Below are positions 17,177 through 26,008 of a DNA stretch of 64,000 bases, piece after piece. Below the pieces are notes generated by a model, which was given only the letters and a program-made list of their open reading frames with translations, searched no databases and was not told where the DNA came from. Source of the DNA: an uncultured Acidimicrobiales bacterium. Lineage in GTDB: Bacteria; Actinomycetota; Acidimicrobiia; Acidimicrobiales; Hopanoidiivorantaceae. Each line of letters begins with the position of its first letter. Positions within the stretch are counted from its first letter, which is position 1. Position numbers and translations under genes: made by a program. The DNA lies in contig OY282367.1 in the NCBI GenBank assembly GCA_958295755.1, positions 1,492,022 to 1,556,021 of the forward strand, read 5' to 3'.

Positions 17177-17342
17177 ATTTGGTTAAGAAAGGAGAAATTC
17201 GCAAAACGCGACAGGCAAAAATTTCTCTCAGGAGATACTCATAACGCTCGTGACCAATTTCTGTGTCTGAGAGCCCCTTTCTGCGCCAGCACCGCGTCTA
17301 ATCTCATCTGGTCTAATCTCATCGCGTCTAATCTCATAGTCA
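17177..17342. promoter_or_regulatory. Divergent intergenic region upstream of the first Tad operon, with 15-bp triple repeat
   Basis: This region separates the divergent SAF gene and methyltransferase gene and must hold promoters for both. No confident -35/-10 pair could be picked. Positions 17293-17337 are three tandem copies of a 15-bp unit (CGCGTCTAATCTCAT, the middle copy starting CTGG) just upstream of the methyltransferase GTG start. They may be a binding site array or simply a slippage product. Confidence 0.5.
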
Positions 17343-18020
17343 GTGATTACTGAACTGCCTCCAGTCGTGCCTTCCTCATCTGAGTCGCCCTATATAGATG
17401 GCGCAGCCCACCCCATGCGGGCAGTCACAACAGAGGCGGCCTTTCAAGAGACCTCATGGACAACCCAGCGAGCCAAACATGTGGCTGATTTCTTCGGTGA
17501 GATGGCACCTGTGTGGAACCAGCGCATCTCCCCTGAAGAGTTAGACGGAATCCTAGATGCCCTAGAGCGTGGCGGAGTGCCCAAAGGCGGCAGATGCTTA
17601 GAAATAGGCGCAGGCACAGGTCACGCCACCCGTCACCTCCGCCATTGGTGCGAGTCGGTAATAGCCATAGACATCTCAGAAGAAATGCTGCGGCGCCTTG
17701 ACCCAGCCTTCGCCCCCAGAGTGCTCGCCGACGGCTCCAGATTGCCCTTCCCCGATGCCATAGCAGATGTCATAGCCCTAGCCAATATGTTCCTCTTCCC
17801 CGCCGAAGTTATCCGTCTGCTAGCCCCCAACGGCAGAATTATCTGGTACAACGGCATAGGCGAACACACTCCCATCCACTTAAGCACAGAAGAAATAATC
17901 CAAGCCCTAGACCAGCACTCCCCCAAAATAGCAACCCTGGCTAGCTCTAAAACCCCCACCTGGCAAGCCATCGCCAGTCGCTGGTCCCAAGCCACCTGGT
18001 GCGTGCTCCGAAGAACCTGA
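17343..18020 (+). CDS. Class I SAM-dependent methyltransferase
   Basis: 225-residue Rossmann-type methyltransferase. Motif I is GRCLEIGAGTGHATRHL (about residue 83), followed by the acidic SAM ribose-binding strand VIAIDISEEMLRRLDP, the ADGSRLPFPDAIADVIALAN motif and RLLAPNGRIIWYNG. This is the Methyltransf_11-like pattern for small-molecule or menaquinone-type substrates; the acceptor is unknown. The GTG at 17343 gives a 20-residue leader; an ATG before RAVTTEAAFQ (17418) is a plausible alternative. Codon use is strongly C-ending, with long C runs. Confidence 0.82.
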   Translation: MITELPPVVPSSSESPYIDGAAHPMRAVTTEAAFQETSWTTQRAKHVADFFGEMAPVWNQRISPEELDGILDALERGGVPKGGRCLEIGAGTGHATRHLRHWCESVIAIDISEEMLRRLDPAFAPRVLADGSRLPFPDAIADVIALANMFLFPAEVIRLLAPNGRIIWYNGIGEHTPIHLSTEEIIQALDQHSPKIATLASSKTPTWQAIASRWSQATWCVLRRT

Positions 18021-18050
18021 CACCAAAATACCGTTAAGTATCTGACACAT

Positions 18051-18136
18051 CCCTGTGCTCCCATAGAAAGATATAAAGACTGAAGCTTGTGGTTTGCCTC
18101 TGGGGTGATCTCCGTGGCGTCAATCTGAGCGCACTT
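18051..18136 (-). pseudogene. Decayed fragment of the fic gene (N-terminal region)
   Basis: These 86 bases match 27021-27106 inside the intact fic gene with about eight mismatches and no gap, in the same orientation. The intact copy encodes part of the N-terminal region around the KLQSLYLSMGAQG segment. The fragment has no start and no flanking fic sequence, and it lies directly upstream of the first RCC1 gene's promoter. It is best explained as a remnant carried along by a duplication of the RCC1 region. Confidence 0.8.
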
Positions 18137-18141
18137 CTCCT

Positions 18142-18212
18142 GTGAACTGCGGGAACTTTTTTGCTACTTTATATATCTAAGGGTATATACCCTCACCGTT
18201 GTAGGAACTCAA
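18142..18212 (+). promoter_or_regulatory. Promoter/leader of RCC1 gene 1, with 14-bp palindrome
   Basis: These 71 bases are identical, as read, to 20914-20984 upstream of RCC1 gene 2. The region holds an AT-rich TATATAT element followed at once by a perfect 14-bp palindrome AGGGTATATACCCT (18180-18193), and a GTAGGA ribosome site about 7 bases before the ATG. A palindrome overlapping or just downstream of a -10-like element is a typical repressor operator position (inference). The regulator is unknown. Confidence 0.55.
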
Positions 18213-20846
18213 ATGACACTCCCCATCTCAAAAAAACGTATCCTTTTCACAAGCCTGTTGGTAGCCATCGGGCTACTTGCGGCCAGTTGCGGAAGCAGTT
18301 CCGACAATACAGTGCCTCAAATCACTGAACCCGACACTGATATCGCAGGTTCTGACAATCCTGACACTTCCGCAACTCCCACAATACCTTCGGGCACAAC
18401 CGATCCTGAATCCCCTACATCCGATTCCACCACCCTAAACTCCTCATCGCCCACGCCACCATCCACCACTTCCACGCCACCATCCACCACGCCACAACCC
18501 AGGCGACCAGCCCCAGATTTGCCGACAGCTACAGCTGTAGCTGCGGGCTTTGATCATACTTGTGCTTTGCTTGAAGATAAAACAATGTCTTGCTGGGGAA
18601 GGGATTACGCCGGACAACTCGGCAGAGCAGGCTTTATTTCTTGGTCGAATGTGCCAGAACGGGTACAGAATGTCAGTGAAGTTACTGCCATAATCGCTGG
18701 GGCTGCATACAGTTGTGCTCTGCATGTAGATGGCACAATATCATGCTGGGGTAGGAACTATAATAGGCAACTCGGAAATGCCGATTGCATAAAGGACAGC
18801 TACGGGTACTTTGTGGAGTGGTGTAACGAAGAAACTAGGCAACTCGGAAATGGCAATTTCTTTGGGCCAGGCTTGCCTGTGCAGGTCTCCGACATTGTTG
18901 ACGCCACTGCTATATCTGCTGGTGACTCTCATGTTTGCGCTCTTCACGCAAACGGTACTGTCTCTTGCTGGGGAGGCAACTCACGAGGGCAGATAGGCAA
19001 CGGGGAAAGAGGAGACAGATCGACAGACGACAGCGCAGATGTCGCAAGGCCATCACGAGTTCCTAGCATTGACAATGCTATTGCTGTCTCGGCAGGTAGC
19101 AGGCACACTTGCGTGCTGCACTCCGACAGCACTGTCAGCTGCTGGGGCGATAACAGGTCGGGCGAGCTAGGAAACGGAGAACAAGGAGCTGATTGGGAAG
19201 ATGACAGCGCAGACTCTGTTGTTCCAGTGCAAGTCAAGAATATAACCGATGCCGTCTCTATTGGTACGGGTGCTGGCTACAGTTGTGTGCTGCATCGCAA
19301 CAAGACTGTTAGCTGTTGGGGATATAACGGTTCAGGCGAGCTAGGAAATGGGCAAGTCGGCGAGGAAACGAATTCGGCTGTCCCTCAGCAGGTTGAAGGC
19401 GTGACGGATGCCATCTCGCTCTCTGTAGGTTTTGCTACTGCATGCGTGATTCATGAGAGCGGAAATGTCAGCTGCTGGGGCGATAACAGGTCGGGACAAC
19501 TCGGAAATGGTTTCCATAGCAATGATGAACAAGATGACAGCGTGAACTCTGGTGTGCCTGTATCGGTCAAAAACTTGTCTGATGCAATTGAAATCTCAAC
19601 TGGCTATTTCCACGCCTGCGCCCTTCTAAAAGTCGGCACAATATCATGCTGGGGCAACAACGAAGGCGGACAAATCGGAAACGGACGCAATTATTACGGG
19701 CGAACAACAGCAGTAAGGGTTGAAGCCGTCAATGTTTCTGATGCCGATGCTGTTGTGGCTGGAGAAAACCACACCTGCGCTCTCATGGAAGACGGCACTG
19801 TGAGCTGCTGGGGTAGCAACAGTTCTGGTCAGCTAGGTAGCGGAACAGTGGGCGCAGAACTTGACACGCCTACGCCTACTCCAATAGCTAATATTGCTGG
19901 GGCTGTAGCAATAGCCACAACAAAAAATCACACCTGCGCCCTTATGGAAGACGGCACAGTCAGATGCTGGGGCGATAACAGCTCAGGACAACTAGGAAAC
20001 AGCAGAAGCGGAAGCAATAGAGATGATGAAAGCGAGAACACAACAACTCCAGCAACTGTCATAGACATTAATGAAGCAACAGCAATAACCACAGGCTGGG
20101 ACCACACCTGCGCTCTTATGAAAGACAGCACAATCAGATGCTGGGGAAACAACAGTTTCGGCCAACTCGGAGATGGCACAAACAGCAGCACATCTGTGCC
20201 AGTTAGAGATGCCAACATCACAGACGTCATAGCCATAACTGCAGGCTGGGATCACACCTGTGCTCTCAAAAGAGATGGCAGTATCTATTGCTGGGGAGAT
20301 AATTCGGATGGTCAGCTAGGCAACGGCACAACCAGCGGTTCGTCTGTGCCAACTAGAGTTGCCGACATCACAGACGCCACAGCAATCTCAGCAAACAGGA
20401 ACCACACCTGCGCTTTGTTGCAGAACGGCAATATCTACTGCTGGGGAAGCAACAGTCACGGTCAACTCGGCAGATGGAGAGATGATTCTGCGGGTTCGCC
20501 AACACCGCTCCAAGTAGCCGGCATCACAGACGCCACAGCAGTCTCAGCTGGTGGCTCCCACACCTGCGCCATCCACGAAGACGGCACAGCCAGCTGCTGG
20601 GGCAACAACGAAGACGGCCAACGAGGCTATGGCATAATCAACAGATCTTCATCCCCACTCCAAATATCCCCAGTCAAGGTCATAAATTTATCCGATGCCA
20701 TAGCTATCTCAGCTGGTGGCTCCCACACCTGCGCCCTCCATCAAACCAGCACAATCACATGCTGGGGCAACAACGAAAACGAACAACTAGGCGACAGCCA
20801 CCTCCCCCGAACACCAGAAAAAGTCATAGCCATCGGCGGGGCTTGA
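18213..20846 (+). CDS. RCC1-repeat lipoprotein 1 (14 repeats)
   Basis: 877-residue secreted lipoprotein. A basic start and hydrophobic stretch end in the lipobox LAAS-C (Cys26). A Thr/Pro/Ser-rich linker of about 80 residues follows, then 14 RCC1-type repeats of about 50 residues. The repeat core is H-(T/S)-C-A-L-x7-C-W-G-x-N-x-x-G-Q-L-G-N-G, with a conserved Cys pair (C-x9-C) per repeat. RCC1 repeats form seven-bladed beta-propellers, so 14 repeats could make two. Repeat 2 has an extra 24 residues flanked by 17-bp direct repeats (18764-18780 and 18836-18852), bringing two extra Cys. It is likely anchored on the outer face of the membrane; a binding or adhesion role is inference. Confidence 0.85.
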   Translation: MTLPISKKRILFTSLLVAIGLLAASCGSSSDNTVPQITEPDTDIAGSDNPDTSATPTIPSGTTDPESPTSDSTTLNSSSPTPPSTTSTPPSTTPQPRRPAPDLPTATAVAAGFDHTCALLEDKTMSCWGRDYAGQLGRAGFISWSNVPERVQNVSEVTAIIAGAAYSCALHVDGTISCWGRNYNRQLGNADCIKDSYGYFVEWCNEETRQLGNGNFFGPGLPVQVSDIVDATAISAGDSHVCALHANGTVSCWGGNSRGQIGNGERGDRSTDDSADVARPSRVPSIDNAIAVSAGSRHTCVLHSDSTVSCWGDNRSGELGNGEQGADWEDDSADSVVPVQVKNITDAVSIGTGAGYSCVLHRNKTVSCWGYNGSGELGNGQVGEETNSAVPQQVEGVTDAISLSVGFATACVIHESGNVSCWGDNRSGQLGNGFHSNDEQDDSVNSGVPVSVKNLSDAIEISTGYFHACALLKVGTISCWGNNEGGQIGNGRNYYGRTTAVRVEAVNVSDADAVVAGENHTCALMEDGTVSCWGSNSSGQLGSGTVGAELDTPTPTPIANIAGAVAIATTKNHTCALMEDGTVRCWGDNSSGQLGNSRSGSNRDDESENTTTPATVIDINEATAITTGWDHTCALMKDSTIRCWGNNSFGQLGDGTNSSTSVPVRDANITDVIAITAGWDHTCALKRDGSIYCWGDNSDGQLGNGTTSGSSVPTRVADITDATAISANRNHTCALLQNGNIYCWGSNSHGQLGRWRDDSAGSPTPLQVAGITDATAVSAGGSHTCAIHEDGTASCWGNNEDGQRGYGIINRSSSPLQISPVKVINLSDAIAISAGGSHTCALHQTSTITCWGNNENEQLGDSHLPRTPEKVIAIGGA
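18764..18852 (+). repeat. In-frame 72-bp insertion flanked by 17-bp direct repeats in RCC1 gene 1
   Basis: TAGGCAACTCGGAAATG occurs at 18764-18780 and again at 18836-18852, exactly 72 bp (24 codons) apart. The paralogue at 21.6 kb lacks the intervening sequence. The direct repeats match the start of the QLGNG motif, so the insert was probably gained (or lost in the other copy) by recombination between repeat cores. Confidence 0.75.
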
Positions 20847-20864
20847 TCTCTGCTAATGGCAAAT

Positions 20865-20910
20865 CCGGCGGCCTAGTCGCCGCTTTGTCTGACCTTTGAA
20901 CTGCGGCTCT
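20865..20910 (-). pseudogene. Fragment of the topoisomerase B-subunit gene between RCC1 genes 1 and 2
   Basis: Bases 20871-20910 match 32566-32605 inside the intact topoisomerase B gene at 36 of 40 positions, with weaker similarity just upstream. The fragment is too short to encode anything. The same stretch can form a GGCG/CGCC hairpin and might serve as a weak terminator, but the coding-gene match explains it better. Confidence 0.65.
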
Positions 20911-20913
20911 CCA

Positions 20914-20984
20914 GTGAACTGCGGGAACTTTTTTGCTACTTTATATATCTAAGGGTATATACCCTCACCGTTGTAGGAACTCAA
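20914..20984 (+). promoter_or_regulatory. Promoter/leader of RCC1 gene 2, duplicate of the gene 1 promoter
   Basis: Copy of 18142-18212 with no visible difference. It holds the same TATATAT element, the perfect palindrome AGGGTATATACCCT (20952-20965) and the GTAGGA ribosome site. Complete identity here contrasts with divergence in the flanks, indicating either a recent duplication or selection on the operator. It probably drives RCC1 genes 2 and 3 together, as they are 25 bp apart. Confidence 0.55.
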
Positions 20985-23588
20985 ATGACACTCCCCATCT
21001 CAAAAAAACGCATCCTTTTCACAAGCCTGTTGGTAGCCATCGGGCTACTTGCTGCCAGTTGCGGAAGCAGTTCCGACAATACTGTGCCTCCAATCACTGA
21101 ACCCGGCACTGATATCGCAGATTCTGATAATCCTGAGACTTCCGCAACCCCCATACTACCTTCGAGCACAACCGATCCTGAATCCCTTACATCCGATTCC
21201 ACCGTCCCAAACTCCTCATCGCCCACGCCACCATCTACCACTTCCACGCCACCATTCACCATGCCACCATCCACCACTTCTACACCACCATCCACCACGC
21301 CACCATCCACCACTTCCACGCCACCATCCAGGCAGCCAGTCTCAGATTTGCCGACAGCTACAGCTGTAGCTGCGGGCTTTGATCATACGTGTGCTTTGCT
21401 TGAAGATAAAACAATGTCTTGCTGGGGAGAGAACTACTACGGACAACTCGGCAGAGCAGACGATATTTCTTGGTCGAATGTGCCAGAACGAGTACCGAAT
21501 ATCAGTGAAGTTACTGCCATAATCGCTGGGACTGGATATAGCTGTGCCCTGCATGAAGATGGCACAATCGACTGCTTTGGAAATAACTCAGACGGGCAAC
21601 TAGGAAATGGCAGTTTCTTTGGGTCAGGCTTGCCTGGGCAGGTCTCCGACATTGTTGACGTCACTGCTATATCTGCTGGTGGCTTCCATGTTTGCGCTCT
21701 TCACGCAAACGGCACTGTCTCTTGCTGGGGAGGCAACTCACGAGGGGAGATTGGCAACGGGGAAAGCGGAGACGGATGGGAAGACTACAGCGCAGATGTC
21801 GCATGGCCAGCGCGAGTTCCTAGCATCGACAATGCTATTGCTGTCTCGGCAGGTAGCAGGCACACTTGTGTGCTGCACTCCGACAGCACTGTCAGCTGCT
21901 GGGGTAGCAACGGCTGGGGCGAGCTAGGAAACGGAGAAAGCGGAGATGATTGGGAAGATGACAGCGCAGACTCTGTTATTCCAGTACAAGTCAAGAATAT
22001 AACCGATGCCGTCTCTATTGGTACGGGTTCTAGCTACACCTGTGTGCTGCATCGCAACAAGACTGTTAGCTGTTGGGGCAATAACGCTTCAGGCCAGCTA
22101 GGAAACGGGCAAGTCGGCGGAGAAACGAATTCGGCTATTCCTCAGCAGGTTGAAGGTGTGACAGATGCCATATCGCTCTCTGTAGGTTTTGCTACTGCAT
22201 GCGTGATTCATGAGAGCGGAAATGTCAGCTGTTGGGGGCGAAACTGGTCGGGACAACTCGGCAACGGCATCCATAGCAATGATGAACAAGATGACAGCGT
22301 GAACTCTGGTGTGCCTGTATCGGTCAAAAACTTGTCTGATGCAATTGAAATCTCAAATGGCTATTCCCATACCTGCGCCATCCACGAAGACGGCACAGCT
22401 AGCTGCTGGGGCAACAGCGAAGGCGGACGAATCGGAAACGGACGTGCATTTTACGGGCGAACCACTGCAGTAAGGGTTGAAGCCGTCAATGTTTCTGATG
22501 CCGATGCTGTTGTGGCTGGAGAAAACCACACCTGCGCTCTGCACGAAGCTGGCACTGTGAGCTGCTGGGGTAGTAACAGTTCTGGTCAGCTAGGTAGTGG
22601 AACAGTGGGCGCAGAACTTGACACGCCAACGCCTACTCCAATAGCTGATATTGCTGGAGCTGTAGCAATAGCCACAACTAAAAATCACACTTGCGCCGTT
22701 ATGGAAGACGGCACAATCAGATGCTGGGGCGATAACAGCTCAGGACAACTAGGAAACGGCAGAAGCGGAAGCAATAGAGATGATGAAAGCGAGAACACAG
22801 CAACTCCAGTAACTGTCATAGACATTGATGAAGCAACAGCAATAACCACAGGCTGGGACCACACCTGCGCTTTGTTGCAGAACGGCAATATCTACTGCTG
22901 GGGAAACAACAGTTTCGGCCAACTCGGAGACGGCACAAACCGCAGCACATCTGTGCCTGTAAAGACAACAGACATCACAGACGTCATAGCCATAACTGCA
23001 GGCTGGGATCACACCTGTGCTCTCAAAAGAGATGGCAGTATCTATTGCTGGGGAGATAATTTGGATGGTCAGCTAGGCAACGGCACAACCAGCGGTTCGT
23101 CTGTGCCAACTAGAGTTGCCGACATCACAGATGCCACAGCAATCTCAGCAAACAGGAACCACACCTGCGCTTTGCTACAGAACGGCAGTATCTACTGCTG
23201 GGGAAGCAACAGAGTGGGCCAACTTGGAAGCCAGAGAACTGATTTGGCGGGTTCGCCAACACCGCTCCAAGTAGCCGGCATCACAGACGCCACAGCAGTC
23301 TCAGCAGGCGGCTCCCACACCTGCGCCCTCCACGAAGACGGCACAGCCAGCTGCTGGGGCAACAACAAAGACGGCCAACTAAGCAACGGCACAACCAACA
23401 GATCTTCATCACCACTCCAAGTCACAGACCTATCCGATGCCACAGCTATCACAGCTGGTGGCTCCCACACCTGCGCCCTCCGTCAAACCAGCACAATCAC
23501 ATGCTGGGGCAACAACGAAAACGAACAACTAGGCGACAGCCACCTCCCCCGAACACCAGAAAAAGTCATAGCCATCGGCGGGGCTTGA
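20985..23588 (+). CDS. RCC1-repeat lipoprotein 2 (14 repeats)
   Basis: 867-residue paralogue of the preceding gene. The signal peptide and lipobox (LAAS-C, Cys26) are the same. The linker is longer and built of PSTTSTPP-type units, and 14 RCC1 repeats follow. Large blocks are nearly identical to gene 1, but some repeats look exchanged: the stretch ALLQNGNIYC, found in repeat 12 of gene 1, also appears in repeat 10 here. Repeat 2 lacks the 24-residue insert and has CFG in place of CWG. The protein is probably surface-exposed. Ligand unknown. Confidence 0.85.
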   Translation: MTLPISKKRILFTSLLVAIGLLAASCGSSSDNTVPPITEPGTDIADSDNPETSATPILPSSTTDPESLTSDSTVPNSSSPTPPSTTSTPPFTMPPSTTSTPPSTTPPSTTSTPPSRQPVSDLPTATAVAAGFDHTCALLEDKTMSCWGENYYGQLGRADDISWSNVPERVPNISEVTAIIAGTGYSCALHEDGTIDCFGNNSDGQLGNGSFFGSGLPGQVSDIVDVTAISAGGFHVCALHANGTVSCWGGNSRGEIGNGESGDGWEDYSADVAWPARVPSIDNAIAVSAGSRHTCVLHSDSTVSCWGSNGWGELGNGESGDDWEDDSADSVIPVQVKNITDAVSIGTGSSYTCVLHRNKTVSCWGNNASGQLGNGQVGGETNSAIPQQVEGVTDAISLSVGFATACVIHESGNVSCWGRNWSGQLGNGIHSNDEQDDSVNSGVPVSVKNLSDAIEISNGYSHTCAIHEDGTASCWGNSEGGRIGNGRAFYGRTTAVRVEAVNVSDADAVVAGENHTCALHEAGTVSCWGSNSSGQLGSGTVGAELDTPTPTPIADIAGAVAIATTKNHTCAVMEDGTIRCWGDNSSGQLGNGRSGSNRDDESENTATPVTVIDIDEATAITTGWDHTCALLQNGNIYCWGNNSFGQLGDGTNRSTSVPVKTTDITDVIAITAGWDHTCALKRDGSIYCWGDNLDGQLGNGTTSGSSVPTRVADITDATAISANRNHTCALLQNGSIYCWGSNRVGQLGSQRTDLAGSPTPLQVAGITDATAVSAGGSHTCALHEDGTASCWGNNKDGQLSNGTTNRSSSPLQVTDLSDATAITAGGSHTCALRQTSTITCWGNNENEQLGDSHLPRTPEKVIAIGGA

Positions 23589-23613
23589 TCTCTGCGTTAG
23601 TCGATTTTCAAAT

Positions 23614-25881
23614 ATGAGGCAATCAGCCTCTCCCCTCCGTACTTATCTTGTTCTAAGCCTGCTAATCCCTCTTGCGCTACTAGCCGCTAGCTGCAGCAGC
23701 AACCCTGACAACACAACAACAGACAGATCCCAAAACCCAGACGAAGCAACACCAGACTTCCAAAACGGCAACGAGTCTCGGCTTCCAGATGGATCCCCAG
23801 ATCCGTCAAGAGATAACACCATATCTGCCAACCCACAAGAACCAGCCAACAAAGCCGTAGCCGTCACCGCAGGTAGATGGCATTCGTGCGCGCTACACCA
23901 AGGTGGCACCATCTCATGCTGGGGTAGCAACAACTCCGGTCAGCTAGGCAACGACACAGGCGGCGAAGATGGCAACCTGGGGTCTGTGCAGGTTCTAGGC
24001 ATATCTGACGCCACAACCATCACCACAGGCGGCTATCACTCTTGTGCGCTACACCAAGACGGCACCATCTCATGCTGGGGCAACAACGAGTACGGTGAGC
24101 TAGGCAACGGCACAGGCGGCAACGACGAAGAGCGCAGCTTGGTACCTGTGAAGGTTCAAGGCATATCCGACGCCACAGCCATCACCGCAGGCGGCTCGCA
24201 TTCGTGTGCGCTACACCAAGACGGCACCATCTCATGCTGGGGCAACAACAACTACGGTCGACTAGGCAACGGCACAGCCGGCGAAGATGAAGGCAGCTTG
24301 GTGCCTGTGGAGGTTCGGGGCATAACTGACGCCACAGCCATCACCGCAGGCGTAGCGAATTCTTGCGCGCTTCACGAAGACGGCACCATCTCATGCTGGG
24401 GTGACAACTTCTATGGACAGCTAGGCAACGGCACAGATAAAAGCAGCTTGGTACCTGTGCAAGTTTTAGGCATAACTGACGCTACAACCATCACCACAGC
24501 CGAATATCATTCTTGTGCGCTCCACCAAGACGGCACCATCTCATGCTGGGGCAACAACGAGTACGGTGAGCTAGGCAACGGCACAGGCGGCAACGACGAA
24601 GATCATAGCTTGATGCCAGTGGAAGTTCTAGGCATAACTGACGCCACAGCCATCACCGCAGGCTACGCTCATTCGTGCGCGCTACACGAAGACGGCACCA
24701 TCTCATGCTGGGGCCACAACAACTTCGGTCAGCTCGGCAACGGCACAGGCGGCAACGACAAAGAACGCAGCTTGGTGCCTGTGCAGGTTCTAGGCATAAC
24801 TGACGCCACAACCATCACCACAGGTCGCTATCATTCTTGCGCGCTACACCAAGACATCACCATCTCATGCTGGGGCCTCAACAGCTCCGGTCAGCTAGGC
24901 AACGGCACAGAAAATGGTAGCTATGTGCCTGTGCAGGTTTGGAGCATATATGATGCCACAACCATCACCACAAGCAACGACCATTCGTGCGCGCTACACC
25001 AAGGTGGCACCATCTCATGCTGGGGCGACAACTTCTACGGTCAGCTAGGTAACGGCACAACAATCGACTCTTCAGTGCCTGTGGGGGTTCTAGGCATAAC
25101 TGACGCCACAACCATCACCACAGGCAGAGGGCATTCTTGCGCGCTACACGAAGACGACAACATCTCATGCTGGGGAAACAACGAAGACGGACAACTAGGC
25201 AACGGCACAGGCGGCAACGAAGGAGAGCGTAGCTTTGTGCCTGTAAGGGTTCTAGACATATCTGACGCCACAGCCATCACCGCAGGCAGAGAGCATTCGT
25301 GCGCGCTACACCAAGGCGGCAACATCTCATGCTGGGGTAGCAACAGATCCGGCCAGCTAGGTGATGGCACAGATGATAGCAGCTTGGTACCTGTGCAGGT
25401 TCCAGGCATAACTGACGCCACAGCCATCACTGCAGGCAACAGGCATTCATGCGCGCTACACCAAGACGGCAACATCTCATGCTGGGGCAGCAACAGCTCC
25501 GGTCAGCTAGGCAACGGCACAGGCGGCAACGAAGGAGAGCGTAACTTGGAGCCTGTGCAGGTTCTAGACATATCTAACGCCACAGCCATCACCACAGGCG
25601 TAGCGAATTCGTGCGCGCTACACGAAGGTGGCACTATCTCATGCTGGGGTGCTAACTGGGCCGGTCAGCTAGGCAACGGCACAGGCGACGGAGAGCGTAG
25701 CTTGGTACCTGCGGAGGTTCTAGGTATATCCGACGCCACAGCCATCACCACAAGCCGCGACCATTCGTGCGCGCTACACCAAGATGGCACCATCTCATGC
25801 TGGGGCAACGACGATGACGGTCAGCTAGGGGATGGTCGTGATCCCAGAGTGCCGAACTTAGTGGTGGGCTTCGGTGGCTGA
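23614..25881 (+). CDS. RCC1-repeat lipoprotein 3 (13 repeats)
   Basis: 755-residue lipoprotein with a different signal peptide (TYLVLSLLIPLALLAAS-C, Cys27) and an Asn/Asp-rich linker of about 55 residues. It has 13 RCC1 repeats with the core HSCALHQDGTISCWGNN. These repeats are much closer to each other, in bases as well as residues, than those of genes 1 and 2, which suggests ongoing homogenisation. It starts 25 bp after gene 2, so it is probably in the same transcript. Thirteen repeats do not divide evenly into seven-bladed propellers; the terminal VPNLVVGFGG strand may complete a blade. Confidence 0.84.
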   Translation: MRQSASPLRTYLVLSLLIPLALLAASCSSNPDNTTTDRSQNPDEATPDFQNGNESRLPDGSPDPSRDNTISANPQEPANKAVAVTAGRWHSCALHQGGTISCWGSNNSGQLGNDTGGEDGNLGSVQVLGISDATTITTGGYHSCALHQDGTISCWGNNEYGELGNGTGGNDEERSLVPVKVQGISDATAITAGGSHSCALHQDGTISCWGNNNYGRLGNGTAGEDEGSLVPVEVRGITDATAITAGVANSCALHEDGTISCWGDNFYGQLGNGTDKSSLVPVQVLGITDATTITTAEYHSCALHQDGTISCWGNNEYGELGNGTGGNDEDHSLMPVEVLGITDATAITAGYAHSCALHEDGTISCWGHNNFGQLGNGTGGNDKERSLVPVQVLGITDATTITTGRYHSCALHQDITISCWGLNSSGQLGNGTENGSYVPVQVWSIYDATTITTSNDHSCALHQGGTISCWGDNFYGQLGNGTTIDSSVPVGVLGITDATTITTGRGHSCALHEDDNISCWGNNEDGQLGNGTGGNEGERSFVPVRVLDISDATAITAGREHSCALHQGGNISCWGSNRSGQLGDGTDDSSLVPVQVPGITDATAITAGNRHSCALHQDGNISCWGSNSSGQLGNGTGGNEGERNLEPVQVLDISNATAITTGVANSCALHEGGTISCWGANWAGQLGNGTGDGERSLVPAEVLGISDATAITTSRDHSCALHQDGTISCWGNDDDGQLGDGRDPRVPNLVVGFGG

Positions 25882-26003
25882 TCTTCGGTTGGAGCAGTTT
25901 TTGTCTCTAAATCAATAGCCTTAAGAAGACAAATCAATCAAGATTACACTACCGCTCGGCTAGCAATTCAGATAACCAAAGCTTTTTGGGGGTTTAGGTG
26001 CTG
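25882..26003. repeat. 122-bp duplicated flank shared with the RCC1-4/topoisomerase B junction, including a topoisomerase 3'-end remnant
   Basis: The 122 bases after RCC1 gene 3 align with 31569-31690 after RCC1 gene 4. In the second copy the last 37 bases are the 3' end of the intact topoisomerase B gene (PQEALDI then stop). In this copy (25968-26003, minus) the matching bases read PQKALVI then stop, with a one-base shift further in, so it is a broken remnant. The match stops a few bases before the fic stop codon at 26009. Confidence 0.85.
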
Positions 26004-26008
26004 TGGAT

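Noticed and set aside
20865..20890. GGCG/CGCC hairpin after RCC1 gene 1 as a rho-independent terminator
   Set aside because: The bases match an internal part of the topoisomerase B gene, and there is no T-run directly after the stem.
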